A stretch of 64,000 bases of DNA from Streptomyces nitrosporeus. GTDB taxonomy: Bacteria > Actinomycetota > Actinomycetes > Streptomycetales > Streptomycetaceae. The translations under genes were made by a program, and so were the position numbers. This document shows positions 25,115-34,154 of the stretch, one piece after another; the first letter of the stretch is position 1; each line of letters begins with the position of its first letter. Below the pieces are notes generated by a model. That model saw nothing but the letters and a program-made list of their open reading frames with translations, ran no database searches and had not been told where the DNA came from. The stretch spans positions 6,928,001 through 6,992,000 of the forward strand of contig NZ_CP023702.1 of the NCBI RefSeq assembly GCF_008704555.1, in the 5' to 3' direction.

Positions 25115-26818
25115 TCAGGCGTGGAAGCCGTTGCACACCACGGAGGTGTAGCGGTCGGGGGCGCCCTCGACGTGGTACAGCACCACCGTCCAGTCCCCCC
25201 GGTCCCGGCCCACCGGCAGTGCGTCGAGGGTCCGGCCGCCGAGATGGGCCCGGAAGTCCTCGGGGTAGCGCAGGACGATGGTGCCGCCCTTCGACCAGCG
25301 CGCGTAGAGGTCCACCGGCTCGCTGGTGAAACCGATGCCCTCGCTGACCTCCTTCGTCGGCAGGCCGGTGGCCGGGTCGGTCCCGTGCGGGGGCCGCACC
25401 CCCACCGCCACGTAGTAGGGGTCCGGACGCCTGCCCTGCCCCGCGTTCTCCGGGCGCAGCGTCACCGTCGCGGTGTCCGACCCCGTGGTGTGCGAGACCG
25501 ACGAGTGCAGATCACCCGGCAGGGAGGTCGCCAGGCCGAGCCGGCCCAGGTCGCAGGAGCCCATCCCCTGGGCGGCCTCGTCCGGGTCCTCGGACAGGGT
25601 CCAGCGGTCCTGCGAGACCCGGTCCCCGCCCACGATGTGGTCCGGCGGACCGGCGGGGGCGGTGGCCGAGGGGGACGCGGACGCGCGGTCCGCAGGCCCG
25701 GAGGCCGCCCCGGAGGCACCCGGCCCGCCGCCCCCGTCCTCCGTACCGTCCGGCGAGGAGAGCAGCCAGCCCGCGGTACCGGCCGCGGCCATCGCGCAGA
25801 CGACGGCCACCGCCCGCACCAGCCGTCCCCGGCGCCCCGGCACGGCGGGCGCCGGAGCGGCCCGCGGGGCCACCGGCACGGTCGTCGCCCCGCCGTCCGG
25901 CAGCTGCGCCGTCGGCTCCGGGGCGGCCGGCTCCGGTGCCGGCGGCTCCGGCGCGCCCCCGCCCGGCGCACCGGCGGCCTCGGCCAGCGACCGGTAGTGA
26001 GGGTCCAGCGCGATGGCCGAGTCCACCCCGCACCGCGCGATCAGCGCCGCCGGACCGGGCCGGTCCGCAGGGTCCTTGGCGACACAGCTCCGGATCAGGG
26101 CGGCGAGCGAGGGATCCGCCCCCGCCAGGTCGATGTCCTCGTGGACGGCCCGGTAACTCACCACCGCGGAGTCGCCCGTCCCGAAGGGCGGCCGGCCGGT
26201 CACCGCGTACGCGAGGGTCGCCCCCAGTGCGAAGACGTCCGCCGCGGGCCCCGCCTCGTTGCGCAGCACCACCTCCGGTGCCGCGAACCCCGGCGTCCCC
26301 GACGCCATCCCCTCACGGGTGAGCACGGTCTGGTCGAACCCCCGGGCGATCCCGAAATCGATCAGCTGCGGGCCCTGCGGCGACAGGATCACGTTCTGCG
26401 GCTTGAGGTCCCGGTGGACGACCCCGTGGGCGTGCACCGCCGCCAGCCCCTCGGCGAGGGAGGCGCACAGCAGCAGGGCGGTGGCCGGAGGGAAGGGGCC
26501 GCCCGCCCGCACCGCCCCGCCCAGCGTGGGACCCGCCACGTACTCGGTGGCGAGCCAGTAGGGGGAGGCGTCGAGGGAGGCGTCGATCAGCCGTGCGGTA
26601 CAGGCGCTGCGCACGGCCCGCACGGTCTCGGCCTCCCGCCGGAACCGGGCCAGCGCCTCCGGGTGCTCACTGATCTCGTCGTGGATCACCTTCACCGCGA
26701 CGAGGCGCCCGCCGGGGGACCGGCCGAGGAACACCCGCCCCATCCCTCCCGCCCCCAGGCGGGCCAGCAGCCGGTACGTACCGATGCGCTCGGGGTCCTG
26801 GGGCCGCAGATCGTCCAC
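25115..26818 (-). CDS. Membrane Ser/Thr protein kinase with extracellular sensor (1)
   Basis: A 567-residue Hanks-type kinase. Kinase domain about 13-265: the Gly-rich loop LGAGGMGRVFLG, K43 in VAVKVI, HRDLKPQN at 135-142 and DFG at 154-156. The activation-loop and APE regions (GMASGTPGFAAPEV) are intact. A Pro/Ala-rich juxtamembrane linker leads to one membrane helix (about 334-355). The roughly 210-residue outer part has no PASTA repeats; after a Ser/Ala-rich linker it forms a compact domain with two Cys (GSCDLG, VVCNGF). Transcribed divergently from transketolase. The ligand is unknown. Confidence 0.92.
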   Translation of the reverse strand: MDDLRPQDPERIGTYRLLARLGAGGMGRVFLGRSPGGRLVAVKVIHDEISEHPEALARFRREAETVRAVRSACTARLIDASLDASPYWLATEYVAGPTLGGAVRAGGPFPPATALLLCASLAEGLAAVHAHGVVHRDLKPQNVILSPQGPQLIDFGIARGFDQTVLTREGMASGTPGFAAPEVVLRNEAGPAADVFALGATLAYAVTGRPPFGTGDSAVVSYRAVHEDIDLAGADPSLAALIRSCVAKDPADRPGPAALIARCGVDSAIALDPHYRSLAEAAGAPGGGAPEPPAPEPAAPEPTAQLPDGGATTVPVAPRAAPAPAVPGRRGRLVRAVAVVCAMAAAGTAGWLLSSPDGTEDGGGGPGASGAASGPADRASASPSATAPAGPPDHIVGGDRVSQDRWTLSEDPDEAAQGMGSCDLGRLGLATSLPGDLHSSVSHTTGSDTATVTLRPENAGQGRRPDPYYVAVGVRPPHGTDPATGLPTKEVSEGIGFTSEPVDLYARWSKGGTIVLRYPEDFRAHLGGRTLDALPVGRDRGDWTVVLYHVEGAPDRYTSVVCNGFHA

Positions 26819-27028
26819 CGGCCCGACTCTGCCACACCCGCGCGCGGCGCAGGAGGCCTATGCGCATCCCGGTGCCCGGAGGACCCCGCCGCCGGCCCCC
26901 GCCCGCACCGCGGGGCCCCGCCAGCGGATGCGGCACGGGCCGGACGAATCGAGTATGCCAAGGGGGGCACCAGCCGTAGGACCGGTCCTCCGCACCGGGA
27001 AAGCGAACTCTCCAGGGAGACGAAAACC

Positions 27029-29218
27029 ATGGCCCCTCAGCCTTCCCCGTCAGGCGGCACCCCGCCGCGCGACCCCTCTCTCGCCCTCCCGCAGGCAGGT
27101 GCGGCGGGGTGGACGGACGTGGATGTGCGGGCGGTGGACACCGTACGGGTCCTGGCCGCCGACGCCGTCCAGAGGACCGGTAACGGGCACCCCGGCACGG
27201 CGATGAGCCTGGCCCCGCTCGCCTACCTGCTGTTCCAGCAGGTCATGCGGCACGACCCCGCCGACGACCAGTGGCTGGGCCGGGACCGCTTCGTCCTGTC
27301 GTGCGGCCACACCAGCCTCACCCTCTACATCCAGCTCTACCTGGCCGGCTACGGCCTGGAACTGGAGGACCTGAAGGCGCTGCGGACCTGGGGCTCGGCG
27401 ACCCCCGGCCACCCGGAGTACCGGCACACCCGAGGGGTCGAGATCACCACCGGCCCGCTGGGCCAGGGCATGGGCGCGGCCGTCGGCATGGCCATGGCCG
27501 GCCGCCGGGAGCGCGGGCTGCTCGACCCGGACGCCGCCCCCGGCACCAGCCCCTTCGACCACCACGTGTACGTCCTGGCGTCCGACGGCGACATGATGGA
27601 GGGCGTGGCCTCCGAGGCCGCCTCACTCGCCGGCCACCAGCGGCTCGGCAACCTCGTGGCGTTCTACGACTCGAACCACATCTCGATCGAGGACGACACC
27701 GACATCTCCTTCAGCGAGGACGTGCCCGCGCGCTTCGCCGCCTACGGCTGGCACGTGCAGACCGTGGACTGGACCCGCACGGGCGACTACGTCGAGGACG
27801 TCGACGCGCTGCTGGCCGCCGTCGAGGAGGCGAGGGCGGAACGCTCCCGCCCCTCCCTGATCATGCTGCGCACCATCATCGGCTGGCCCGCTCCCACCAA
27901 GCGGAACACCGGCAAGGCCCATGGATCGGCACTGGGCGACGAGGAGGTCGCCGGCACCAAACGGCTGCTGGGATTCGACCCCGAGGCGTCCTTCGCCGTC
28001 GAGGACGAGGTCCTCGCCCACACCCGCGCGGTCCGTGAACGCGGCCTGGCCGCGCGCGAACGCTGGACCACCGGCTACGAGGCGTGGCGGGCCGCGAACC
28101 CCGGACGGGCCGCGCTGCTGGACCGGCTGACCCGGCAGCGGCTGCCCGAGGGCTGGACCGAGGCACTGCCGGTGTTCGCCGCCGACGCGAAGGGCATGGC
28201 CACCCGCAAGGCGTCCGGCGAGGTGCTCACCGCCCTCGCGCCGGTACTGCCCGAGCTGTGGGGCGGCTCCGCGGACCTCGCGGGGAGCAACAACACCACC
28301 ATGGAGGGCGAGCCCTCCTTCGTCCCCTCCGACCGGCAGACCGAGGAGTTCGCGGGAGGACCCTACGGGCGCACCCTGCACTTCGGGATCCGCGAACACG
28401 CGATGGGCGCCGTGCTCAACGGCATCGCCCTGCAGAGCCTGACCCGGCCCTACGGCGGCACCTTCCTGACCTTCAGCGACTACATGCGGCCCGCCGTCCG
28501 CCTCGCCGCCCTGATGAAGCTGCCCGCCACCTACGTCTGGACCCACGACTCGATCGGCCTCGGCGAGGACGGCCCGACGCACCAGCCGGTCGAACACCTC
28601 GCGGCCCTGCGCGCCATCCCCGGACTGGACGTCGTACGCCCCGCCGACGCCAACGAGACCACCGTCTGCTGGCGGACGGTCCTGGAACACACCGACCGGC
28701 CCGCCGGCCTCGTCCTGACCCGGCAGAACCTCCCCGTACTGGACCGCGGGGACGGAGCCCTGGCCCCCGCCGAGGGCGCGGCCCGCGGCGCGTACGTCCT
28801 CGCCCGCGAACCGGGGGACACCCCCGGGGTGATCCTCGTCGCCACGGGCTCGGAGGTCCACATCGCCCTGGAGGCCCGCACCCTGCTCGCCGGCGAGGGC
28901 CTGGCCGTACGGGTGGTCTCCATGCCCTGCCGCGAATGGTTCGCCGAGCAGTCCGCGGCCTACCAGGACGAGGTGCTGCCGCCGGACGTCCGCGCCCGGG
29001 TCAGCGTCGAGGCCGCCGTCGGCCAGGGCTGGCGCGAGGTCGTCGGCGACGCCGGCCGCATCGTCGGCCTCGAGCACTACGGCGCCTCCGCCGACTACCA
29101 GCGCCTCTACGAGGAGTTCGGCATCACGGCCGCGGCTGTCGCGCAGGCCGCGCGCGACAGTGTCCGCGACGCCGCGGGAACCGTCCCTCCCGGCGGCCGG
29201 CGGACCTCTTCCGGCTGA
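27029..29218 (+). CDS. tkt: Transketolase
   Basis: A 729-residue thiamine-diphosphate enzyme of the non-oxidative pentose phosphate pathway and of normal length. The TPP motif is at about 184-191 (ASDGDMMEG), with DSNHISIEDD shortly after, TGNGHPGTAMSLAPLAYLL at the N-terminus, GPLGQGMGAAVG, and the pyrimidine-domain motif HFGIREHAMGAVLNGIAL. HDSIGLGEDGPTHQPVEHL is the transketolase signature. AGGGAG at 27014-27019 supports ATG 27029, although the frame is open for 1.9 kb upstream. It stands apart from other Calvin or pentose phosphate genes, so it is likely a second, accessory transketolase; that is inference. Confidence 0.95.
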   Translation: MAPQPSPSGGTPPRDPSLALPQAGAAGWTDVDVRAVDTVRVLAADAVQRTGNGHPGTAMSLAPLAYLLFQQVMRHDPADDQWLGRDRFVLSCGHTSLTLYIQLYLAGYGLELEDLKALRTWGSATPGHPEYRHTRGVEITTGPLGQGMGAAVGMAMAGRRERGLLDPDAAPGTSPFDHHVYVLASDGDMMEGVASEAASLAGHQRLGNLVAFYDSNHISIEDDTDISFSEDVPARFAAYGWHVQTVDWTRTGDYVEDVDALLAAVEEARAERSRPSLIMLRTIIGWPAPTKRNTGKAHGSALGDEEVAGTKRLLGFDPEASFAVEDEVLAHTRAVRERGLAARERWTTGYEAWRAANPGRAALLDRLTRQRLPEGWTEALPVFAADAKGMATRKASGEVLTALAPVLPELWGGSADLAGSNNTTMEGEPSFVPSDRQTEEFAGGPYGRTLHFGIREHAMGAVLNGIALQSLTRPYGGTFLTFSDYMRPAVRLAALMKLPATYVWTHDSIGLGEDGPTHQPVEHLAALRAIPGLDVVRPADANETTVCWRTVLEHTDRPAGLVLTRQNLPVLDRGDGALAPAEGAARGAYVLAREPGDTPGVILVATGSEVHIALEARTLLAGEGLAVRVVSMPCREWFAEQSAAYQDEVLPPDVRARVSVEAAVGQGWREVVGDAGRIVGLEHYGASADYQRLYEEFGITAAAVAQAARDSVRDAAGTVPPGGRRTSSG

Positions 29219-29242
29219 CCGGGGCCCGCCCCGCGCTCCGGC

Positions 29243-29279
29243 GGCTCCCGCTCCCCGACTGTGCCGGGAGGCGGGAGCC
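29243..29279 (+). terminator. Terminator after transketolase
   Basis: Perfect 9-bp arms GGCTCCCGC (29243-29251) and GCGGGAGCC (29271-29279), 25 bp beyond the stop. Confidence 0.6.
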
Positions 29280-29356
29280 GTCCCCATATTCATCCGATGA
29301 AACGTGTGCACGGCCCTTCTGTCTCTCTGGGGGCGGCGCTACCATCGGGATGCGCT

Positions 29357-29370
29357 TGGGAGCGCTCCCA
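29357..29370. promoter_or_regulatory. CebR-type operator upstream of GH74 gene
   Basis: The perfect 14-bp palindrome TGGGAGCGCTCCCA is the known cellobiose-responsive CebR box of streptomycetes. It lies 61 bp upstream of the GH74 start, so repression relieved by cello-oligosaccharides is expected. Confidence 0.85.
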
Positions 29371-29430
29371 TGTCTGTGCCCCATTCCCCCCACCGCCCCT
29401 GCGGCGGTTCAGCTCGGAGAGGACGCTTCC

Positions 29431-32142
29431 GTGCGTTTAAGCACCAGACCCGTCGCCGCACTCATAGCGGCACTCGCCCTGACCGCCGGGTTGTCGATCA
29501 CCGGGACCCCGGCCTCCGCGCGCTCCGATGACGCTCCCGCCGCAAGCGAAGCATCGGATGTGTCGATAGCCGCGGACACCTACACCTGGAAGAACGCCCG
29601 CATCGACGGGGGCGGTTTCGTACCCGGGATCGTCTTCAACCGGTCCGAGAAGAACCTCGCCTACGCCCGGACCGACATCGGCGGCGCCTACCGCTGGGAC
29701 CAGTCGGGCAAGGAGTGGAAGCCCCTGCTGGACTGGATCGACTGGGACCGCTGGGGCTGGACGGGCGTGGTGAGCCTCGCCTCCGACACGGCCGACCCCG
29801 ACAACGTGTACGCGGCCGTGGGGACGTACACCAACAGCTGGGACCCCACCAACGGCGCGGTCCTGCGCTCCTCGGACCGCGGCGCCTCCTGGAAGGCGAC
29901 GACCCTCCCCTTCAAGCTGGGCGGCAACATGCCCGGACGCGGGATGGGCGAGCGGCTCGCCGTCGACCCGAACAAGAACTCCGTGCTCTACCTGGGCGCG
30001 CCCAGCGGCAACGGACTCTGGCGGTCCACCGACTCCGGGGCCACCTGGTCGGAGGTGACGGCCTTCCCCAACCCCGGCGACTACCAGGCCGACCCGGCCG
30101 ACACCAGCGGCTACGGCAACGACAACCAGGGCATCGTCTGGGTCACCTTCGACGAACGCTCCGGCACCGCGGGCAGCGCCACCCAGGACATCTACGTCGG
30201 CGTCGCCGACAAGGAGAACACCGTCTACCGCTCCACGGACGGCGGTGCCACCTGGTCCCGTATCGCGGGCCAGCCCACCGGTTACCTCGCGCACAAGGGC
30301 GTCCTCGACTCGGGCACCGGCCACCTCTACCTGACGCTGAGCGACACCGGCGGCCCGTACGACGGCGCCAAGGGCCGGATCTGGCGGTACGACACCGCGA
30401 CCGGCGCGTGGCAGGACGTCAGCCCGGTCGCGGAGGCCGACACCTACTACGGCTTCAGCGGCCTGTCGGTGGACCGGCAGGACCCCGGCACCCTGATGGC
30501 CACCGCCTACAGTTCCTGGTGGCCGGACACCCAGATCTTCCGCTCCACGGACAGCGGCGCCACCTGGACGCAGGCATGGGACTACAGCGGCTACCCCAAC
30601 CGCTCCAACCGCTACACCCTGGACGTCTCCTCCGTCCCCTGGCTCAGCTGGGGCGCGAACCCCGCACCGCCGGAGACCGCGCCCAAGCTGGGCTGGATGA
30701 CGGAGTCGCTGGAGATCGACCCCTTCGACTCGGACCGGATGATGTACGGGACCGGAGCCACGGTCTTCGGCACGGAGAACCTCACGGCCTGGGACTCGGG
30801 CTCCCCCTTCACCATCACCCCGATGGTGAAGGGGCTGGAGGAGACCGCCGTCAACGACCTGGCCAGTCCGCCCTCCGGCGCGCCTCTGCTCAGCGCGCTC
30901 GGTGACATCGGAGGCTTCCGGCACACCGACCTCGACGAGGTGCCGGAGCTGATGTACACCTCGCCGAACCTCGACTCGACGACCAGCCTGGACTTCGCTG
31001 AGGCCTCGCCGGACACGGTCGTACGGGTCGGCAACGCCGACGAGGCCCCGCACATCGGGTTCTCCACCGACAACGGCGCCAACTGGTTCCAGGGATCGGA
31101 GCCTTCCGGCGTCACCGGCGGCGGCACGGTCGCGGCGGCGGCCGACGGCAGCGGCTTCGTCTGGAGCCCCGAGGGAGCGGGCGTCCACCACACCACCGGC
31201 TACGGCAACTCCTGGACCGCGTCCACCGGCATCCCGGCCGGAGCCACGGTCGAGTCCGACCGGAAGAACCCGGAGAAGTTCTACGGCTTCAAGGCGGGCA
31301 CCTTCTACGTCTCCACCGACGGCGGAGCCAGCTTCACCGCCGCGGCCACCGGACTGCCCGCCGAGGGCAACGTCCGCTTCAAGGCGCTGCCCGGCACCGA
31401 GGGCGACATCTGGTTCGCGGGGGGCTCGGCCGGCGGCACGTACGGGCTGTGGCGCTCCACGGACTCCGGCGCCACCTTCACCAGGTTCACCGGCGTCGAG
31501 CAGGCGGACAGCGTGGGCTTCGGCAAGGCGGCGGCCGGAGCGTCCTACCCGACGGTCTTCGTCAGCGCGAAGATCGGCGGCGTACGCGGCATCTTCCGGT
31601 CCACCGACACCGGGGCGACCTGGACGAGGATCAACGACGACGCCCACCAGTGGGCGTGGACCGGCGCCGCGATCACCGGCGACCCCAGGGTCTACGGCAG
31701 GGTCTACGTCTCCACCAACGGGCGCGGCATCCAGGTCGGCGAGTCCTCGGACAGCGACGGCGGAGGCACCGACCCCGGCACGGACCCGGGCACCGACCCC
31801 GGCACGGACCCGCCCGGGGACGCCACCTGCTCGGTGACGTACACCGTCACCAACCAGTGGTCGGGCGGTTTCCAGGCCGATGTGAAGGTCACCAACACCG
31901 GCAGCACCGCGTACGACGGCTGGCGGCTGGGCTGGACCTTCCCGGGCGGGCAGCGGATCGGCCAGATGTGGAACGCCACCCACCAGCAGGACGGCGCGAA
32001 GGTGACCGCCTCCAACGTCGCCTGGAACGGTACCGTGGCGCCCGGGTCCTCCGCGGGCTTCGGCTTCACCGGCAGTTCGACGGGTGACAACGCCGAGCCG
32101 ACGGCGTTCACCGTGGACGGTGAGGCCTGCACCGTGGAGTGA
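29431..32142 (+). CDS. Secreted GH74 xyloglucanase with C-terminal CBM2
   Basis: A 903-residue exported enzyme that cleaves xyloglucan. A Sec signal peptide (about 30 residues, ...GTPASARS) is followed by two seven-bladed propellers (about 50-780) with many Asp-box turns such as RSTDSGATW. The family acidic residues are present in ARTDIGGAYRWD and ALGDIGGFRH, the usual places of the two catalytic Asp. A (GTDP)n linker near 783-800 leads to a cellulose-binding CBM2 (ATCSVTYTVTNQWSGGFQ to the end) with conserved Trp residues and a Cys pair. GTG 29431 is preceded by GGAGAGGA. The substrate (endo or exo mode) cannot be set by eye. Confidence 0.93.
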   Translation: MRLSTRPVAALIAALALTAGLSITGTPASARSDDAPAASEASDVSIAADTYTWKNARIDGGGFVPGIVFNRSEKNLAYARTDIGGAYRWDQSGKEWKPLLDWIDWDRWGWTGVVSLASDTADPDNVYAAVGTYTNSWDPTNGAVLRSSDRGASWKATTLPFKLGGNMPGRGMGERLAVDPNKNSVLYLGAPSGNGLWRSTDSGATWSEVTAFPNPGDYQADPADTSGYGNDNQGIVWVTFDERSGTAGSATQDIYVGVADKENTVYRSTDGGATWSRIAGQPTGYLAHKGVLDSGTGHLYLTLSDTGGPYDGAKGRIWRYDTATGAWQDVSPVAEADTYYGFSGLSVDRQDPGTLMATAYSSWWPDTQIFRSTDSGATWTQAWDYSGYPNRSNRYTLDVSSVPWLSWGANPAPPETAPKLGWMTESLEIDPFDSDRMMYGTGATVFGTENLTAWDSGSPFTITPMVKGLEETAVNDLASPPSGAPLLSALGDIGGFRHTDLDEVPELMYTSPNLDSTTSLDFAEASPDTVVRVGNADEAPHIGFSTDNGANWFQGSEPSGVTGGGTVAAAADGSGFVWSPEGAGVHHTTGYGNSWTASTGIPAGATVESDRKNPEKFYGFKAGTFYVSTDGGASFTAAATGLPAEGNVRFKALPGTEGDIWFAGGSAGGTYGLWRSTDSGATFTRFTGVEQADSVGFGKAAAGASYPTVFVSAKIGGVRGIFRSTDTGATWTRINDDAHQWAWTGAAITGDPRVYGRVYVSTNGRGIQVGESSDSDGGGTDPGTDPGTDPGTDPPGDATCSVTYTVTNQWSGGFQADVKVTNTGSTAYDGWRLGWTFPGGQRIGQMWNATHQQDGAKVTASNVAWNGTVAPGSSAGFGFTGSSTGDNAEPTAFTVDGEACTVE

Positions 32143-32189
32143 CGCGCGGTCGGACGGGTGGTTGAGGTCTGCGTCGTCCGGCACGCGGG

Positions 32190-32223
32190 GCGGGGCCCGG
32201 CAGCAGTGGCTGCCGGGCCCCGC
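32190..32223 (+). terminator. Strong terminator after GH74 gene
   Basis: A perfect 15-bp G+C stem (arms 32190-32204 and 32209-32223) with an AGTG loop, followed by GTCTTT. The remainder of the 370-bp gap 32143-32512 holds no recognisable gene and presumably the promoter of the next gene. Confidence 0.85.
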
Positions 32224-32512
32224 CGTCTTTCCCCATCCCCCGGCGGGGAAGGGGAACTGACGCCCGGTCGGGTCGCTCGCCCCCTCCACCGGGGATCGTC
32301 CGCGGCCCAAACATGCCGTCGGCGTGGCGTGCCGTCCAACGGGTGACATCCGGCGTGCTGTCACACGATGGGCCCATGGAGCCGCCCCCGTGCGGCGCTC
32401 TCCGGTGGTGGGCCGCGGAGTTTGAGCTGACGGTGGATCACGTCGCCCCTGCGAATCCGATGTGCAGGCATTCCGCCCGCCGTCGCAGGAGTGGCGGAAG
32501 GACTGTGTATCC

Positions 32513-33211
32513 ATGCGCTCTGCCCGCACCCTGTTCGCATCGGCCGCCGTCACGGCGGTCCTCGCGGTCTCCGTTCCCGCCGCATACGCCGTGACCTCGG
32601 CGGATGACTGGGACAAGGACAGCGGAACCTCCAGCAGCAGCAACGACGACCGCGACAAGCCGGACTCCTGGGAGCACGAGAAGCCCGAGGGCGGCGTCCA
32701 CACCGGTGGCGGTGCGCTCGCCGGCATCTTCTCGGGGGACTGGGAGAAGGACGGCAACGGCGACGGCCGTGAGAAGCCGGAGTCGTGGGAGCACGAGAAG
32801 CCCGAGGGCGGTGTCCACACCGGTGGCGGTGCGCTCGCCGCTCTCGTCTCGTCGGACGACTGGGAGAAGGACGAGGAGTCCGGCTCGGCCGGTGACGACC
32901 GTGAGAAGCCGGAGTCGTGGAAGCACGAGAAGCCGGAAGGCGGTGTCCACGCCGGCAGCGGTGCGCTCGCCGCTCTCGTCTCGTCGGACGACTGGGAGAA
33001 GGACAAGGAGTCCAACTCGGCCGGTGACGACCGTGAGAAGCCGGAGTCGTGGAAGCACGAGAAGCCCGAAGGCGGCGTCCACACGGGTGGCGGCGCGATG
33101 GCGCTCTCCGGCGGCGGGCTGGCCGCGGGGTCGGTGCTGATGCTCGGTGGCCTCGGAGTCGCCGCGTACCGGATGCGCCGCCGCAACGCCACGGGCACGG
33201 CAGCCGCCTGA
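32513..33211 (+). CDS. Secreted tetra-repeat protein with sortase-like C-terminal anchor
   Basis: A 232-residue surface protein. A Sec signal peptide (1-26) precedes a very acidic, Lys-rich region made of four copies of a 39-44 residue unit. Each unit contains EKPEGGVHTGGGALA or a close variant, at about 57, 96, 140 (VHAGSG) and 184. The fourth copy is followed by a hydrophobic helix (about 199-218) and a short basic tail, RMRRRN, giving a cell-wall-sorting layout without LPXTG. Trp occurs in each unit (DDWEKD, ESWKHE). The next gene is a class F sortase, so this is its likely substrate (inference from adjacency and layout). There is no enzymatic motif. Confidence 0.82.
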   Translation: MRSARTLFASAAVTAVLAVSVPAAYAVTSADDWDKDSGTSSSSNDDRDKPDSWEHEKPEGGVHTGGGALAGIFSGDWEKDGNGDGREKPESWEHEKPEGGVHTGGGALAALVSSDDWEKDEESGSAGDDREKPESWKHEKPEGGVHAGSGALAALVSSDDWEKDKESNSAGDDREKPESWKHEKPEGGVHTGGGAMALSGGGLAAGSVLMLGGLGVAAYRMRRRNATGTAAA

Positions 33212-33360
33212 CGCCGCCCCGCACCGCTCGATGGATCTGTCGTGGCCGCCGTCCTCTCCGGGCGGCGGCCGCGCCGGTTTCCGCAGCACCTTTGGCCGTA
33301 CCGCTCTCCCCACGGCTCCCGACCGCACCGCACGTCCCGCACACGAAAGGCAGCACGCGC

Positions 33361-34059
33361 ATGGCCGCCCCGCAGCCGTCCGAACCAGACTCCGCACGCC
33401 CCTCACTCGGCCGGTCCCTGCTGTGGCCGGCCGCGGCGGTGGGGCTGGGCTTCCTCCTCGTCCACAACTCCCTCGACGCCTCGGCCGGGGTCCCACCGCC
33501 GTCGCCCGCGGTGTCCGCCCCCGCCCGGCCGGCCCCGTCCGGCCCGGCCCCCTCCTCATCCCCCTCCTCCGGGACCGTGGCCAACCCGGGGCTGCCGCGG
33601 TCCGAGCCCTCGCGGATCTCGATCCCGGAGATCTCCGTCGACGCGCCGTTCACCCCCCTCTCCATCGGGCCCTCGGGACAGCTGAACGCACCGCCGGCGA
33701 ACGACCCGAACCTGGTCGGCTGGTTCAAGGACGCCGCCACCCCGGGCGAGCGGGGCACCTCCGTGGTCGCCGGACACGTCGACACGAAGACCGGCCCGGC
33801 GGTCTTCCTGCTCCTGCGCACCCTCGAGGCCGGGAACACGGTGGACATCACCCGGGAGGACGGTGTCGTGGCCACCTTCAAGGTCGACTCCGTCGAGACG
33901 TTCAGCAAGGCCGACTTCCCCGACGACCGGGTCTACGCCGACAACGGCACCGCCCAGCTGCGGCTGATCACCTGCGGCGGCGAGTACGACAGGAAGGCGA
34001 AGGACTACAAGGACAACGTCGTGGTCTTCGCCCACCTGGTCAACGGGAAGAGCGCGTGA
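33361..34059 (+). CDS. Class F sortase
   Basis: A 232-residue membrane-anchored transpeptidase. An N-terminal helix (about 17-38) leads into a Pro/Ser-rich linker and a sortase domain (about 80-230) beginning SRISIPEISVDAPF, the class F hallmark. The catalytic His is H139 in VVAGHVDTK and the Cys is C205 in LRLITCGGEYD. The catalytic Arg is not obvious: R211 lies six residues after the Cys, and the later position reads DYKDNVVVF with Lys. Located 149 bp downstream of the repeat protein. It probably attaches that protein to the wall or catalyses its polymerisation. Confidence 0.88.
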   Translation: MAAPQPSEPDSARPSLGRSLLWPAAAVGLGFLLVHNSLDASAGVPPPSPAVSAPARPAPSGPAPSSSPSSGTVANPGLPRSEPSRISIPEISVDAPFTPLSIGPSGQLNAPPANDPNLVGWFKDAATPGERGTSVVAGHVDTKTGPAVFLLLRTLEAGNTVDITREDGVVATFKVDSVETFSKADFPDDRVYADNGTAQLRLITCGGEYDRKAKDYKDNVVVFAHLVNGKSA

Positions 34060-34154
34060 GGAACCGGGCTTGCTCCTGACGCGCGGGTGAGGGTTTAACC
34101 TCCGCCTGCCTCCGGCCGACCGCCCGGGGGCAGGCCCGCAGACGAGGAGCCCTC

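Noticed and set aside
25121..27028. Upstream extension of the transketolase frame (about 636 codons)
   Set aside because: It overlaps the Ser/Thr kinase in antisense and has no homology-like content. A ribosome site before 27029 and normal transketolase length set the start.
28084..29430. Upstream extension of the GH74 frame
   Set aside because: It lies out of frame inside transketolase. The signal peptide and ribosome site place the start at 29431.
29437..33342. 1301-codon open frame on the minus strand across the GH74 and repeat-protein genes
   Set aside because: It is antisense to clearly coding genes, has low-complexity composition and no recognisable domain. It arises from the lack of stops in very high-GC DNA.
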